Positions 16,415 to 25,616 of a stretch of 64,000 bases of DNA are shown here, piece after piece. The stretch is from Hyphomonadaceae bacterium UBA1933 (lineage in GTDB: Bacteria > Pseudomonadota > Alphaproteobacteria > Caulobacterales > Aquidulcibacteraceae). The notes beneath the pieces were generated by a model. That model was given only the letters and a program-made list of their open reading frames with translations. It had not been told where the DNA came from and ran no database searches. Position numbers and translations under genes: made by a program. Every line of letters begins with the position of its first letter. The first letter of the stretch is position 1. Where the stretch lies: positions 496,001 through 560,000 of the forward strand of contig DDFH01000003.1 of the NCBI GenBank assembly GCA_002337085.1, in the 5' to 3' direction.

Positions 16415-18292
16415 TTAGCATGGCTTTATAAACTCGTTTTCTATCAAATATTCCATGATTTCATTTGCACATTCATTTGCGCTATGTGTTGTTGTTTCAA
16501 TTATTAATTCTGGACTTAATGGAACTTCATATGGGCTATCAATTCCTGTGAAATTTTTAATTTCACCACTCCTTGCACGTTTATATAACCCCTTTGGATC
16601 GCGCTTTTCAGCTGTTTCAAGGAGTGTTTTCACATAAACTTCAATGAATTCGCCTTCTTGGGCAACAGATCGTGCCAATTCTCTCTCTGCACTATAAGGG
16701 GAAATGAATGCACAAATTACAATTAACCCTGCATCGCTCATAAGACGTGCGACATGGGCAACTCTTCTGATGTTTTCAATTCTGTCTGTTTGTGTGAAGC
16801 CTAAATCACGGCATAAGCCGTGACGTACGTTGTCGCCATCCAAAATATAAGAATGATGCCCCATTTCAAATAATTGTCGCTCTATTATGTTTGCAATAGT
16901 TGATTTACCAGAGCCAGATAGGCCAGTTAACCATATTATTGCAGCTTTTTGCGATTTTTGGATGGCATGCTCATTTCTTCCAATTTCTGATAGTTGCCAA
17001 TGAATATTTTGCGCGCGCCGCAAGGCAAATTCTATCAAACCTGCAGCTAATGTTTGGTTGGTTAATTTATCAATTAGAATAAAGCTGCCTAATTTTGGAC
17101 ATTCACTGAATGGCGCGTAAACAATTGGTTTGTCGGTTGAAAGTTTAGCAAAACCAATATCATTTACATTTAATGTCTTAGTTGCAAGCTGTCCAAGGGT
17201 TGTGAAATCAATTTTAAAATCAGGCGGGTTAATGCTTGCATAAACTGATTGGTGAGCGATTTTCATTACCATATTTCGGCGCGGTATTAATGCTTGCTCT
17301 GACATCCAGATGATTTGCACATTGAACTGATCAGAAATTTGCATTCTATTCTTTGAAGCCGTAATTACATCACCACGGGAACAATCAATTTCGTCATTAA
17401 AACAAATTGTTATTGCATCATTTTTTGATGCTTTATCAGCACTTTTATCGCCAATTAAAATTTGGGAAACTGTTGTAATTTGTCCAGATGGAAGGACGCA
17501 AATCTCGTCGCCGATTACAAGTTCACCGCGAATTACATTTCCGCAAAAACCTCTGAAATCTAAATTGGGTCTATTTACATACTGAACAGACATGCAAAAA
17601 TCTGTATTGGACTGTTCTATTTGTAAATTGTCTGTATTTTCCAAAATTTCAATTAGCGTTGGTCCCGAGAACCAAGACATATTTTTGGACTTTGCATTTA
17701 GGTTTTCGCCTGTAATTGCGCAAATCGGTAACACTTCAAAGCGTTCTAATTTTATTTTATTTGCATATTCATTGAATTTATTTTTGATATTATCAAAGAT
17801 TTTTTGCGAATATTCGACTAAATCCATCTTGTTAACTGCAATATAGATGTTTTTAATACCCATCATATTCACAATATATGCATGACGATACGTTTGAACC
17901 GATATTCCTTTGCGGGCATCAATTAATATGATTGCAGCTTCACAATTTGATGCCGCAGTTACCATATTTCTTGTGTATTGTTCATGGCCAGGTGTATCAG
18001 CAACAACAAAATCACGATTTTTAGTTCGAAAATATCTATAAGCAACATCAATGGTTATTCCTTGTTCGCGTTCCGCTGAAAGTCCATCTAAAAGAAGTGC
18101 AAAATCAATATTTTCCCCTGTTGTTCCAAAGGTTTTGCTATCATTAATCAGGCTTTGAACTTGGTCATCATAAACTTCCCCACAATCAAACAATAGACGA
18201 CCTATCAAGGTTGATTTCCCATCATCAACTGAACCGCAGGTCATGAATCTTAATTGTGGCTTGGCGTTTATATTATTCATAATTTTACTCAT
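16415..18292 (-). CDS. cysNC: Bifunctional sulfate adenylyltransferase large subunit / APS kinase
   Basis: GTP-driven APS synthesis plus APS phosphorylation, yielding PAPS. 625 residues. The CysN part has GTPase motifs GSVDDGKSTLIGR (G1), DTPGHEQYTRNM (G3) and AVNKMDL (G4). From about residue 445 the CysC part has WLTGLSGSGKST, LDGDNVRHGLCRDLGF and the RRVAHVARLM helix. NodQ has the same fusion. With no cysH, cysI or cysJ nearby and a sulfotransferase beside it, the likely role is sulfation rather than cysteine synthesis. Starts 9 nt after the cysD stop. Confidence 0.95.
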   Translation of the reverse strand: MSKIMNNINAKPQLRFMTCGSVDDGKSTLIGRLLFDCGEVYDDQVQSLINDSKTFGTTGENIDFALLLDGLSAEREQGITIDVAYRYFRTKNRDFVVADTPGHEQYTRNMVTAASNCEAAIILIDARKGISVQTYRHAYIVNMMGIKNIYIAVNKMDLVEYSQKIFDNIKNKFNEYANKIKLERFEVLPICAITGENLNAKSKNMSWFSGPTLIEILENTDNLQIEQSNTDFCMSVQYVNRPNLDFRGFCGNVIRGELVIGDEICVLPSGQITTVSQILIGDKSADKASKNDAITICFNDEIDCSRGDVITASKNRMQISDQFNVQIIWMSEQALIPRRNMVMKIAHQSVYASINPPDFKIDFTTLGQLATKTLNVNDIGFAKLSTDKPIVYAPFSECPKLGSFILIDKLTNQTLAAGLIEFALRRAQNIHWQLSEIGRNEHAIQKSQKAAIIWLTGLSGSGKSTIANIIERQLFEMGHHSYILDGDNVRHGLCRDLGFTQTDRIENIRRVAHVARLMSDAGLIVICAFISPYSAERELARSVAQEGEFIEVYVKTLLETAEKRDPKGLYKRARSGEIKNFTGIDSPYEVPLSPELIIETTTHSANECANEIMEYLIENEFIKPC

Positions 18293-18301
18293 TGATGTAC
18301 A

Positions 18302-19204
18302 TCAAAAATATCCATCACGTTTCTTTTTCTCCATGCTAGAATCTTGGTCGCTATCAATTTTTCTACCATTTCTTTCTGAAGTCTTTATGGTTTTTATTTC
18401 CTCAATAATTGCGTTTAAATCAACTGCGTCACTTTCAACAGCGCAGGTCAATGGATAACATCCCAATGTTCTGAATCTTATTTTCCGTAATTTAGGTATT
18501 TCATTTTTCTCAATAGGAAACCTATCGTCATCAAGCATATAAATCATTCCGTCACGAATGACTGTATTACGAGTTTTTGCAAAGTAGAGTGGAACAATAG
18601 GTATTTTCTGGTCACTTATATATTCCCAAATATCCAACTCAGTCCAATTAGAAAGTGGGAAAACGCGAAATGATTCTCCATTGTTTTTTTTTGTGTTGAA
18701 AATATCCCACAATTCTGGTCGTTGGTTTTTGGGATCCCATTTATGTTTTTTGTCGCGAAATGAAAAAATGCGTTCTTTTGCCCGAGATTTTTCCTCATCA
18801 CGGCGAGCGCCACCTATAGCGGCATCAAATCCATATTTATTTAATGCTTGTTTTAAACCTTCAGTTTTCCATATATCTGTGTGGTTTGCACCATGCTCAA
18901 ACGGGTTAATGTTTTGCGCTACTGCATCTGGGTTTTTATAGACTATTAAATTAATATCGTATTTTTTTGTAATTTCATCCCGAAATTTATACATGTCGCG
19001 AAATTTCCAATTTGTATCTACATGTAAAATTGGAAATGGAATCGGGGCAGGATAAAACGCTTTATACGCAAGGTGCAGTAGAACAGAAGAATCTTTACCC
19101 ATACTGTAAAGCATCACAGGATTTGTGCTTGTTGCAACAACTTCTCTAAATATAGAAATTGCCTCAGCTTCGAGTGCTTCTTGTTTTGAGGATTTTTTTT
19201 TCAA
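18302..19204 (-). CDS. cysD: Sulfate adenylyltransferase small subunit
   Basis: Partner of CysN in ATP sulfurylase (PAPS-reductase-like fold). 300 residues. Motifs: LYSMGKDSSVLLHLAYKAF (PP-loop), FPILHVDTNWKFRDMYKFRD, GGARRDEEKSRAKERIFSFR, and LSNWTELDIWEYI. The best start is TTG at 19204, whose codon is followed at once by a run of nine A; no in-frame ATG lies near the expected N-terminus. AAGG lies a few nt upstream. Divergent from the sulfotransferase gene, which likely uses its PAPS. Confidence 0.94.
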   Translation of the reverse strand: MKKKSSKQEALEAEAISIFREVVATSTNPVMLYSMGKDSSVLLHLAYKAFYPAPIPFPILHVDTNWKFRDMYKFRDEITKKYDINLIVYKNPDAVAQNINPFEHGANHTDIWKTEGLKQALNKYGFDAAIGGARRDEEKSRAKERIFSFRDKKHKWDPKNQRPELWDIFNTKKNNGESFRVFPLSNWTELDIWEYISDQKIPIVPLYFAKTRNTVIRDGMIYMLDDDRFPIEKNEIPKLRKIRFRTLGCYPLTCAVESDAVDLNAIIEEIKTIKTSERNGRKIDSDQDSSMEKKKRDGYF

Positions 19205-19391
19205 CCGACCTTACCTAAACAGTGTTTTATATTACATTCATTTATCCGATGCAATAAAGCTAATATGTATTATTACGATAATTTCTCTATGTATTTACAC
19301 TTTAGATTATGTAAATTATTTTGACGTTTTAGAGCTTATTGTGTATCGCATAAAATACATAAACTATTAAAAAACATAGGATAAAAGTTAT

Positions 19392-21233
19392 ATGGCAAAC
19401 GATAAATTGAGTAAATGCATAGTCGTTTTGGGAATGCATCGCTCTGGTACAAGTGCGCTAACACGTGTAATCAGTTTACTTGGTTGTGATTTGCCTAAAA
19501 CTTTGATGGGCGCAAATCATGGCAATGAAACCGGGCATTGGGAATCATTGGAAATGATGTATCTCAATGATGCAATTTTGGAATCTGCTGGAAGTTTTTG
19601 GAATGATTGGACAGCTTGCCCAGCCAATTGGTTCGAATCTCCTTTAACCGAAACATTCATCGAACGTGCAAACGATGTATTTGATAATGAGTTTGGTAAT
19701 TCACGCTTCATGGTGCTTAAGGATCCACGAATTTGCCGCATTTATCCATTCTGGGAAAAATTCCTAAAAGAAAAAAGCATTGAACCACGTGTTATTTTCC
19801 CATTAAGAAATCCTGTTGAAGTGGCGCAATCGCTTACTAAAAGAGATGGATCTGATTTACATTATGGAATGTTACTTTGGTTAAGGTACGTACTTGATGC
19901 AGAATTGTTTTCAAGACAAACACCGCGCGTATTTACGCACTACAATGAATTGTTAGAAAATTGGAGTTTGGTTGCTTCAAAAATTGAAAATGGTCTTGGT
20001 ATAAAATGGCCACGTATGTCGGTTAAGGTTTGCAACGAAATTGATGAGTATTTGAGTACTAAGTATCGTCATAATGAAGTTAAAGATAATGTTGTTTTGC
20101 AAAATAAATTAACGCATGATTGGATAAAGGACACATATCGAATTCTAAAGCAATGGTGTGTCGATGGTGAAAATAAACAAGATTATGAAGCCTTAGATAA
20201 AATACGTGATGCGCTTAATCATTCAACTAATCTTTTTTCTGGCTTAATTTCGAATTCTATAAAAAATCAAAGCGAAGTTGAACGCTTAAGTCATGAAAAA
20301 CACTCTGTTACAAATCAACTTGAAGAAATTCGCTCAAATCAGTCAGCAAAAGATGAATGCATCCAGAGACTTGAGCAAGAATATTCGGAAAAAAATAATG
20401 AACTTGAATTGAAGCAAAATGACTTAGAGAAGCTAAATGGTCAATATGAGGCATTAAATGCAGAGATAGCACAAGTATCTGATGAAAATGTAGTGCTCAA
20501 AGCGGTGATTTCACAAAGTGAAGAAACTATAAGTAATCTGAGTGTAGAGATAGCCCAAGTATCTGATGAAAATAGCGCTCTCAAAGCAGTTATTTCACAA
20601 AGTGAAGAAGCAATAAGCATACTGAAGGATGAATTGACAATTGCCACTTCTGAATTGAAGCAAACAGAGGATGAGTTAAAAATCGCCAATGATGAAATTC
20701 ATTTTTCTGAAAGTGCATTAAAGCAAAAATCTGCTGAAATTGATGATATGCAAAGCGAAATAGAAAAAGCTGCGCAAATTATTGCGGAGCAAGAAATTAA
20801 ACAAAATGAGTCACTGGAAAAAATAAATGACCTTACAAGTGACAATAACCGATTGTCCACTGAAAATGCAAACCTTAGGCGGGAAATTGAAAATATAAAA
20901 GAGAGTTTGTTAAAATCTGAACATGGCAAACAAAAAATAATAAACAGACTCATACAAATTCAAGGCCTGCTTGATGATTCGCAAGTGAAATTAGAAGTAA
21001 CAAATCAGTCTCGACTTGGTCTTATCGAACAAATTACCCATGAAGAGCGCCCTTATTTTAGCCTAAAACGTTCAAGTACTAAGCGCAAAGCAAACCTACT
21101 TCGTAATGCCGGTGTGGTGGATGAAGAATGGTATTTAAAAGAATATCCAGACGTAGCAGAAACAGGAATGAACCCAACATTACATTATGTCATTCATGGA
21201 AAAAAAGAGGGGCGCAAGCCGAGGGGAATATAA
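19392..21233 (+). CDS. Sulfotransferase with long coiled coil and C-terminal 'NPDV/EGR' module
   Basis: 613 residues in three parts. Residues 1-270: a PAPS-dependent sulfotransferase fold with 5'-phosphosulfate loop GMHRSGTSALTRVISLL, HWESLEMMYLND, and 3'-phosphate site VIFPLRNPVEVAQSL. Residues about 280-545: a charged coiled coil holding an exact 28-residue (four-heptad, 84-nt) tandem duplication around EIAQVSDEN. Residues about 575-611: the short module EEWYLKEYPDVAETGMNP.LHY...G..EGRKP, shared with two glycosyltransferases downstream. Next to cysD/cysNC, so sulfation of the surface glycan is the natural role. It ends TAATG, overlapping the methyltransferase start. The target sugar is unknown. 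Confidence 0.82.
   Translation: MANDKLSKCIVVLGMHRSGTSALTRVISLLGCDLPKTLMGANHGNETGHWESLEMMYLNDAILESAGSFWNDWTACPANWFESPLTETFIERANDVFDNEFGNSRFMVLKDPRICRIYPFWEKFLKEKSIEPRVIFPLRNPVEVAQSLTKRDGSDLHYGMLLWLRYVLDAELFSRQTPRVFTHYNELLENWSLVASKIENGLGIKWPRMSVKVCNEIDEYLSTKYRHNEVKDNVVLQNKLTHDWIKDTYRILKQWCVDGENKQDYEALDKIRDALNHSTNLFSGLISNSIKNQSEVERLSHEKHSVTNQLEEIRSNQSAKDECIQRLEQEYSEKNNELELKQNDLEKLNGQYEALNAEIAQVSDENVVLKAVISQSEETISNLSVEIAQVSDENSALKAVISQSEEAISILKDELTIATSELKQTEDELKIANDEIHFSESALKQKSAEIDDMQSEIEKAAQIIAEQEIKQNESLEKINDLTSDNNRLSTENANLRREIENIKESLLKSEHGKQKIINRLIQIQGLLDDSQVKLEVTNQSRLGLIEQITHEERPYFSLKRSSTKRKANLLRNAGVVDEEWYLKEYPDVAETGMNPTLHYVIHGKKEGRKPRGI
20463..20630 (+). repeat. 84-bp tandem duplication inside the coiled coil
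   Basis: Two adjacent 84-nt copies (20463-20546 and 20547-20630) encode nearly the same 28 residues, starting EIAQVSDEN and continuing LKAVISQSEE. The length is exactly four heptads, which keeps the coiled-coil register. Confidence 0.85.
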
Positions 21234-21793
21234 TGCCTTACAGTTCAAATGCAGGAAAAGATTGGATTAATAGAAAGATTCACAAATTAGTAAATCCTCT
21301 AAGGTTTCTTGATATTGGTGTTGGCGCTGGGTCGCTATCTGATCACTATCGAAAATTGTTCCCTAACTCTAAATGGATTGGAATTGAAGTTTGGATACCC
21401 TATGTCGAACAATTTAACCTAACTAACAAATATGACGAATTAATTATTAGTGATGCAAGGTGGTTTAACTTTAATAAGTTAGGGAATGTTGATGTAGTTT
21501 TTCTTGGCGACATACTTGAGCATATGACCAAAGAAGAAGCAAAAGACATTGTATCCAATGCTCTAAATTATTCTCTTGCAGTATTTATAAGCATTCCCCT
21601 TGGACACACTCCGCAAGGCGATGTTGGTGGGAATCCTTACGAGCGACATGTTGTTGACGATTATACAGACGTAAAAGTTAAAAAACTATTCGAAAATATT
21701 ATATGTAGCAACATAGAGAGCCTCGATGGTTGGACAATAGGATCGTATTTACTTAGTTCTAATGAAGATATTATTAGGTTAATGAGCGACTGA
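21233..21793 (+). CDS. Class I SAM-dependent methyltransferase
   Basis: 186 residues. Motif I is FLDIGVGAGSLSDHY, the acidic end of strand 2 is WIGIEVW, and VDVVFLGDILEHM is a motif-II-like strand typical of small-molecule or sugar methyltransferases. The start at 21233 overlaps the previous stop as TAATG, with GAGGGGA just upstream; a longer upstream frame would lie inside the sulfotransferase gene. Coupled to the sulfotransferase and the GT gene (1 nt gap), so glycan O-methylation is likely but unproven. Confidence 0.78.
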   Translation: MPYSSNAGKDWINRKIHKLVNPLRFLDIGVGAGSLSDHYRKLFPNSKWIGIEVWIPYVEQFNLTNKYDELIISDARWFNFNKLGNVDVVFLGDILEHMTKEEAKDIVSNALNYSLAVFISIPLGHTPQGDVGGNPYERHVVDDYTDVKVKKLFENIICSNIESLDGWTIGSYLLSSNEDIIRLMSD

Positions 21794-21794
21794 T

Positions 21795-22598
21795 ATGATT
21801 AATATTACAGCAATAATATGTGCACGTAATGAAGGAGTTTACCTTAAACATTCTTTACAATATTTAGAAGAACAAGAAATTGAAGTTGTCTTGGTTAACA
21901 ACGGAGATGACGATAATTATCTACAAAGCAAAGATTTTAAAAAGTTAACTAATATAGTTTCAGTGGTGGAATTTCCTTATCATGGATATTTTGATTTAAG
22001 CAAACAATTAGAAATTAAAGAACAAATAGTTGAAAAGCTAAATACCAATTGGATAATACACCAAGATTCAGATGAAATTCTACATGCACAAGAAACTTGG
22101 GGCGGACTAAGAGATTCTATTGCTGATGAAGATGCAAAGGGCTTTAATGTACTTAATTTTAACGAATTGGTTATGCTTCCTTTAAATCCTGACATAGATG
22201 ATATATTAGAAAACAACAGACTTTGCTATTTGTTTGAACCTAAACCTTTAAGATTAATGCGAGCGTGGAAGAAAGATGCCTATTTAAGTAATAACAATCA
22301 TGGTGGTCACATGCTTGAAGGCAATAACATAAATATATCTCCTAAGAAAATGATTTTAAAACACTTTATAGTTAGAACTCAGAAACATGCTTTTTCTAAA
22401 TATTTAAATAGATTATTCTCAGATTCAGATATAAAGCGTGGGTGGCATGGCAACAGAAGGAATTTTACATTAGATAATCTAAAAATTCCATACAATAGCA
22501 AACGTTTATTATTATTAGATAATCCAAAAGTAGTGCCGATAAAGATGCCACCACCCCAAATCAAGCATTTTTGGGAATGGGGCGAAGACTTAAGCTAA
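21795..22598 (+). CDS. GT-A glycosyltransferase-like protein
   Basis: 267 residues. It opens with a GT2-like strand, ITAIICARNEGVYLKHSLQYL, then VVLVNNGDDD, and carries an acidic donor motif IIHQDSDEIL (DxD-like). C-terminal sequence GGHML and KHFIVRTQKHAFSKYL fits family 2-like enzymes with a late His-containing segment. It starts one nt behind the methyltransferase stop, so it ends this three-gene plus-strand operon. Donor and acceptor are unknown. Confidence 0.7.
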   Translation: MINITAIICARNEGVYLKHSLQYLEEQEIEVVLVNNGDDDNYLQSKDFKKLTNIVSVVEFPYHGYFDLSKQLEIKEQIVEKLNTNWIIHQDSDEILHAQETWGGLRDSIADEDAKGFNVLNFNELVMLPLNPDIDDILENNRLCYLFEPKPLRLMRAWKKDAYLSNNNHGGHMLEGNNINISPKKMILKHFIVRTQKHAFSKYLNRLFSDSDIKRGWHGNRRNFTLDNLKIPYNSKRLLLLDNPKVVPIKMPPPQIKHFWEWGEDLS

Positions 22599-22603
22599 AA
22601 TAC

Positions 22604-23980
22604 TTACCCCATAATCGTTGTTAATCTTACCAATCTAACCCCTGCCGTATTTGCAATATTTTCTTGGATCCGTAACAGGTTCGAATTAGAAATTGTGGAT
22701 AATTCACTGCAAGATACAATTGCCGTACCACCCGGTGCGGCAACCCCCGCAACTTGCACACCCCCTGGAAGGGTTATTGCCGTGCCACCTAATCCTGTTG
22801 GTGTATAACCTATTCTATCACCTGCTGTGCCGCCTGTTGCCATATTTGCACCCAATACGACACCTGCTTGTCTAAACGCACTTCCAAAATTCGCTATAAG
22901 TATTGGTGATATATCCAACGTAAAGCTACGCAAATCTTTTGCATCTGATGTTCCGTCTTCGCCGATTTGCAAGATTTCCGAATTTGACCAAGATGAAATA
23001 TGCGTTGCATCAGTAACCTGAAGCTTGTCACTGGTGGGCTTGCGCTTTACCCATGCCGATTGTGCAGGGCTTTTTGATATATTCCAAACCCTTAAATAAG
23101 CCACGTTTTCCATTCCATCATTGAAGAATTGACCAGCTACTGTGCCATTAAGTGTGATAACATCATTTGTTACGCTGCTTATAGTAGTTTGTCGTGGCGT
23201 TTGCCCACACGTTTCATCGCATCTATATAACTCAACTTGTCCTGTACCCAACATTGAATATGAGATAGGAAGCATAGAATACATGGGCTTGCCTGTATTA
23301 TGCTCTAATGATTTTACACGCACTGCACCTGTATTATTAGATACTCTTATTACTTCATAAAAATCTGTTCCGTTATTTGATATCTTGAGTGTAAAATCAT
23401 CATTACCAATTAAGCCAAATTCGGCACGCCCAGACCAATTATTTTGAAAAATAAAAGACGATGTTTTGCCCTGCGCTTCCTTGCTTAGCTTTATGCGAAT
23501 ATCACCGCTGCCATCCTCCGTGGTGGGCTTTGCGGCAAATAGGGCATTATTCGCTTTTAGGGCAAAGGGGTTATTGGTATCCGCATTTGTGCCAATGCCA
23601 ATTGTGGCAAGGTTTTGAAAATCGGCGGGTGTTAAAGATAAATGCTTCCATTCTGTGCCATCAAAGAAAATAACAGCATTTTCATCAGCTACATAGCAAA
23701 TAAAACCCGCTTTTGGGGGATAAAACACCCAGCCAAGATTATTATAGGCGGCAATTTTCCCCACATTACTGGCCCATTCACCGCTTGGATTCGCCGCAAT
23801 AATATACCTGTCACCCTCTGTTGGGCTTGTGGGCGGTAATGCCAAATTACGACTCTTAACCGCAAGCATCAATAAATTATCAATTGAAACAATGGCTTCA
23901 TTAAACGTAACATGCTTACGCGCCTGCGAAGCAAGAAGAAATGGAAGGTTTAAATTGGTTGATGAGTCACTAGAAAACAT
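22604..23980 (-). CDS. DUF2793 phage-tail-like protein
   Basis: About 458 residues. Residues 1-110 match DUF2793 (NLPFLLASQARKHVTFNEAI, PPTSPTEGDRYIIAA, GWVFYPPKAGFICYVADE, FFDGTEWKHL), found in alphaproteobacterial prophage and gene-transfer-agent tail regions. The rest is low-complexity and Thr/Ala/Gly-rich, as in fibre-like proteins. I start at 23980 because GGAGG lies 5 nt upstream. That Shine-Dalgarno falls within a hairpin (23984-24008). There are no phage genes around it. It is convergent with the GT gene (5 nt between stops). Its job, adhesin or cargo, is unknown. Confidence 0.72.
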   Translation of the reverse strand: MFSSDSSTNLNLPFLLASQARKHVTFNEAIVSIDNLLMLAVKSRNLALPPTSPTEGDRYIIAANPSGEWASNVGKIAAYNNLGWVFYPPKAGFICYVADENAVIFFDGTEWKHLSLTPADFQNLATIGIGTNADTNNPFALKANNALFAAKPTTEDGSGDIRIKLSKEAQGKTSSFIFQNNWSGRAEFGLIGNDDFTLKISNNGTDFYEVIRVSNNTGAVRVKSLEHNTGKPMYSMLPISYSMLGTGQVELYRCDETCGQTPRQTTISSVTNDVITLNGTVAGQFFNDGMENVAYLRVWNISKSPAQSAWVKRKPTSDKLQVTDATHISSWSNSEILQIGEDGTSDAKDLRSFTLDISPILIANFGSAFRQAGVVLGANMATGGTAGDRIGYTPTGLGGTAITLPGGVQVAGVAAPGGTAIVSCSELSTISNSNLLRIQENIANTAGVRLVRLTTIMG

Positions 23981-23983
23981 AAA

Positions 23984-24008
23984 TTCCTCCATTAGGTTGA
24001 TGGAGGGA
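23984..24008 (-). promoter_or_regulatory. Hairpin covering the DUF2793 ribosome binding site
   Basis: CCTCCAT (23986-23992) pairs with ATGGAGG (24000-24006) across a 7-nt loop, extendable by two weaker pairs. On the minus strand the second arm is the GGAGG in front of the chosen ATG, so the hairpin could block translation initiation. Confidence 0.45.
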
Positions 24009-24022
24009 TTATAAATTTCCAT

Positions 24023-24356
24023 TTAGCTATGTGGATTGTCATCGTTTTAGATGATGTCACAAAACTAATTGGCTTTGCTCGCGTTTAAATTTATCATTTC
24101 CTCAACTTTCTCACCGTATGCAAGGAATGGTGAAAAATATAATATCGCTTGATGGAACTTATCATTGATTGAACTTAAATCTTATTTATCTTCTGCAAAC
24201 GACGTTTATACTAAATGAAAGTTATATGAAAGAATAATTTCTTATATGCATTAATCGTTATTGAGGCTTTTAAAAGGAAAGTTAAAACATACAAAATATG
24301 GCAGTTATTTTTAACCTTCTTTTTTTATGCATTGGGAAATCATTTACATAACTAAT
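24023..24356. other. Non-coding gap of about 330 bp
   Basis: AT-rich stretch between the DUF2793 gene start and the end of the GT-D gene. I see no ORF, tRNA, strong hairpin or repeat here. Confidence 0.5.
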
Positions 24357-25592
24357 TCAGCTTGTTGAATCTGGAATAGTTTTAATATCATCCATTTGCC
24401 CAGGCCTAGTTGAGTATATACCAGACCAACCATCAACTATAGACCCTATATCAACTGCAACACCACCAGACTTTTTCACCATGTCACAGTAAACTTTTCC
24501 TAAAAGTCCTGCTGCTACTAGATATAATCCTTTTGCGGGACGATTTTCAAATATCTTTCTTATGTCATTAAAGACATCTGGAAAATGATTACTGGTTTCT
24601 AATAGATGTGACGGTAGGCGTCTTTCCCCTGGTATAACAATGTCTAAATAATTTTCTTTAGAATGCAACTTTGCAAGTTTTCCAGCCATATTTTTGTGCG
24701 GCGATATTACACAAATAGAATCTGTCACTTTTATTAAATCATCAAGGAAGTAAGTTATTCTTGATAAGTCAAAATGAATAAAAGATGATGTATAGAACGG
24801 ATTGATATTCTTATCTTTCAAGAATCTTTCTTGAGATAATAAAAACCCTCGATGCCCACTGTCAAGCTTTAATCGAGTACTTTCTGATATTCCAATTATG
24901 TCACTATTATCAATAGAAGAACTATATAGATTCCAAAGTTCATTGGTATCTTTTTTTTCCACATCATAAAAATTATAACCGAACCAATTGTGCCACATCT
25001 GATTAATTAACACATCTGCTTCATTTGATGTTAGCATATTTCTAAATAGGTTTTCATTAAATACTGTATACTTTGCTTCACCATCCCCTAATCTTATTAA
25101 TGAATAGGGAATCTGATTTTCCAACGCATGTTTAAGAATTTTCAAAACATTTGTTGCAACTAGCCATTTATCGCTATTTTCAATTCCTTCTATTCTTGCA
25201 AGAGTATTTTCGAAATCCAATCCTTTTACTAGTTTTGCATTTGCTGAAAAATAATTTATATAGCTATTAGCTTCAACTAATCCTTCATATTCCAAAACCG
25301 ATTTAACGATTAAAACCTCATCATACTGCCTTTCACCACTAAGTAGGGATAAGAAATCTGTTAAAAATTCATAATTTCTATTACCTAAATTGTATGATGC
25401 CCTAAGGAAATCTAGTCCTTTATATGAAAGGCCGCTTTTCCACATTTTTTTTCCGAGTATCCATAAATTCTCCAAATTATAGTAATAATCGATTTTAATA
25501 TCGGAAAGAATTTCACGTGCTTCTAGGTAATTATTTTCAGATAAACACTTGTCAATTTTTGAAATTAATTCATTGAACTCAATTAGTATCAT
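24357..25592 (-). CDS. GT-D fold glycosyltransferase-like protein with helical N-terminus
   Basis: 411 residues. Residues 1-130 are alpha-helical, TPR-like (NYLEAREILSDI, FLRASYNLGN). Residues about 150-405 carry the GT-D signature: SLIRLGDGEAKY (DGE metal site) early and GLYLVAAGLLGKVYCDMVKKSGGVAVDIGSI-type sequence late, ending in a conserved D-I-G. GT-D enzymes transfer glucose-like sugars in surface glycoprotein or polysaccharide systems. It sits upstream of nothing but the gap and follows the DUF1796 gene by 24 nt. The donor is unknown. Confidence 0.68.
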   Translation of the reverse strand: MILIEFNELISKIDKCLSENNYLEAREILSDIKIDYYYNLENLWILGKKMWKSGLSYKGLDFLRASYNLGNRNYEFLTDFLSLLSGERQYDEVLIVKSVLEYEGLVEANSYINYFSANAKLVKGLDFENTLARIEGIENSDKWLVATNVLKILKHALENQIPYSLIRLGDGEAKYTVFNENLFRNMLTSNEADVLINQMWHNWFGYNFYDVEKKDTNELWNLYSSSIDNSDIIGISESTRLKLDSGHRGFLLSQERFLKDKNINPFYTSSFIHFDLSRITYFLDDLIKVTDSICVISPHKNMAGKLAKLHSKENYLDIVIPGERRLPSHLLETSNHFPDVFNDIRKIFENRPAKGLYLVAAGLLGKVYCDMVKKSGGVAVDIGSIVDGWSGIYSTRPGQMDDIKTIPDSTS

Positions 25593-25616
25593 TTCTTATG
25601 TATCCAATTTATTCTA

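Noticed and set aside
19321..19356. TTGACG...TAAAAT as the sulfotransferase promoter
   Set aside because: The hexamer spacing is about 24 bp, too long for a sigma-70 promoter.
19125..19370. 81-codon hydrophobic ORF upstream of the sulfotransferase
   Set aside because: Begins antisense within cysD and ends in the promoter gap; hydrophobicity comes from T-rich codons.
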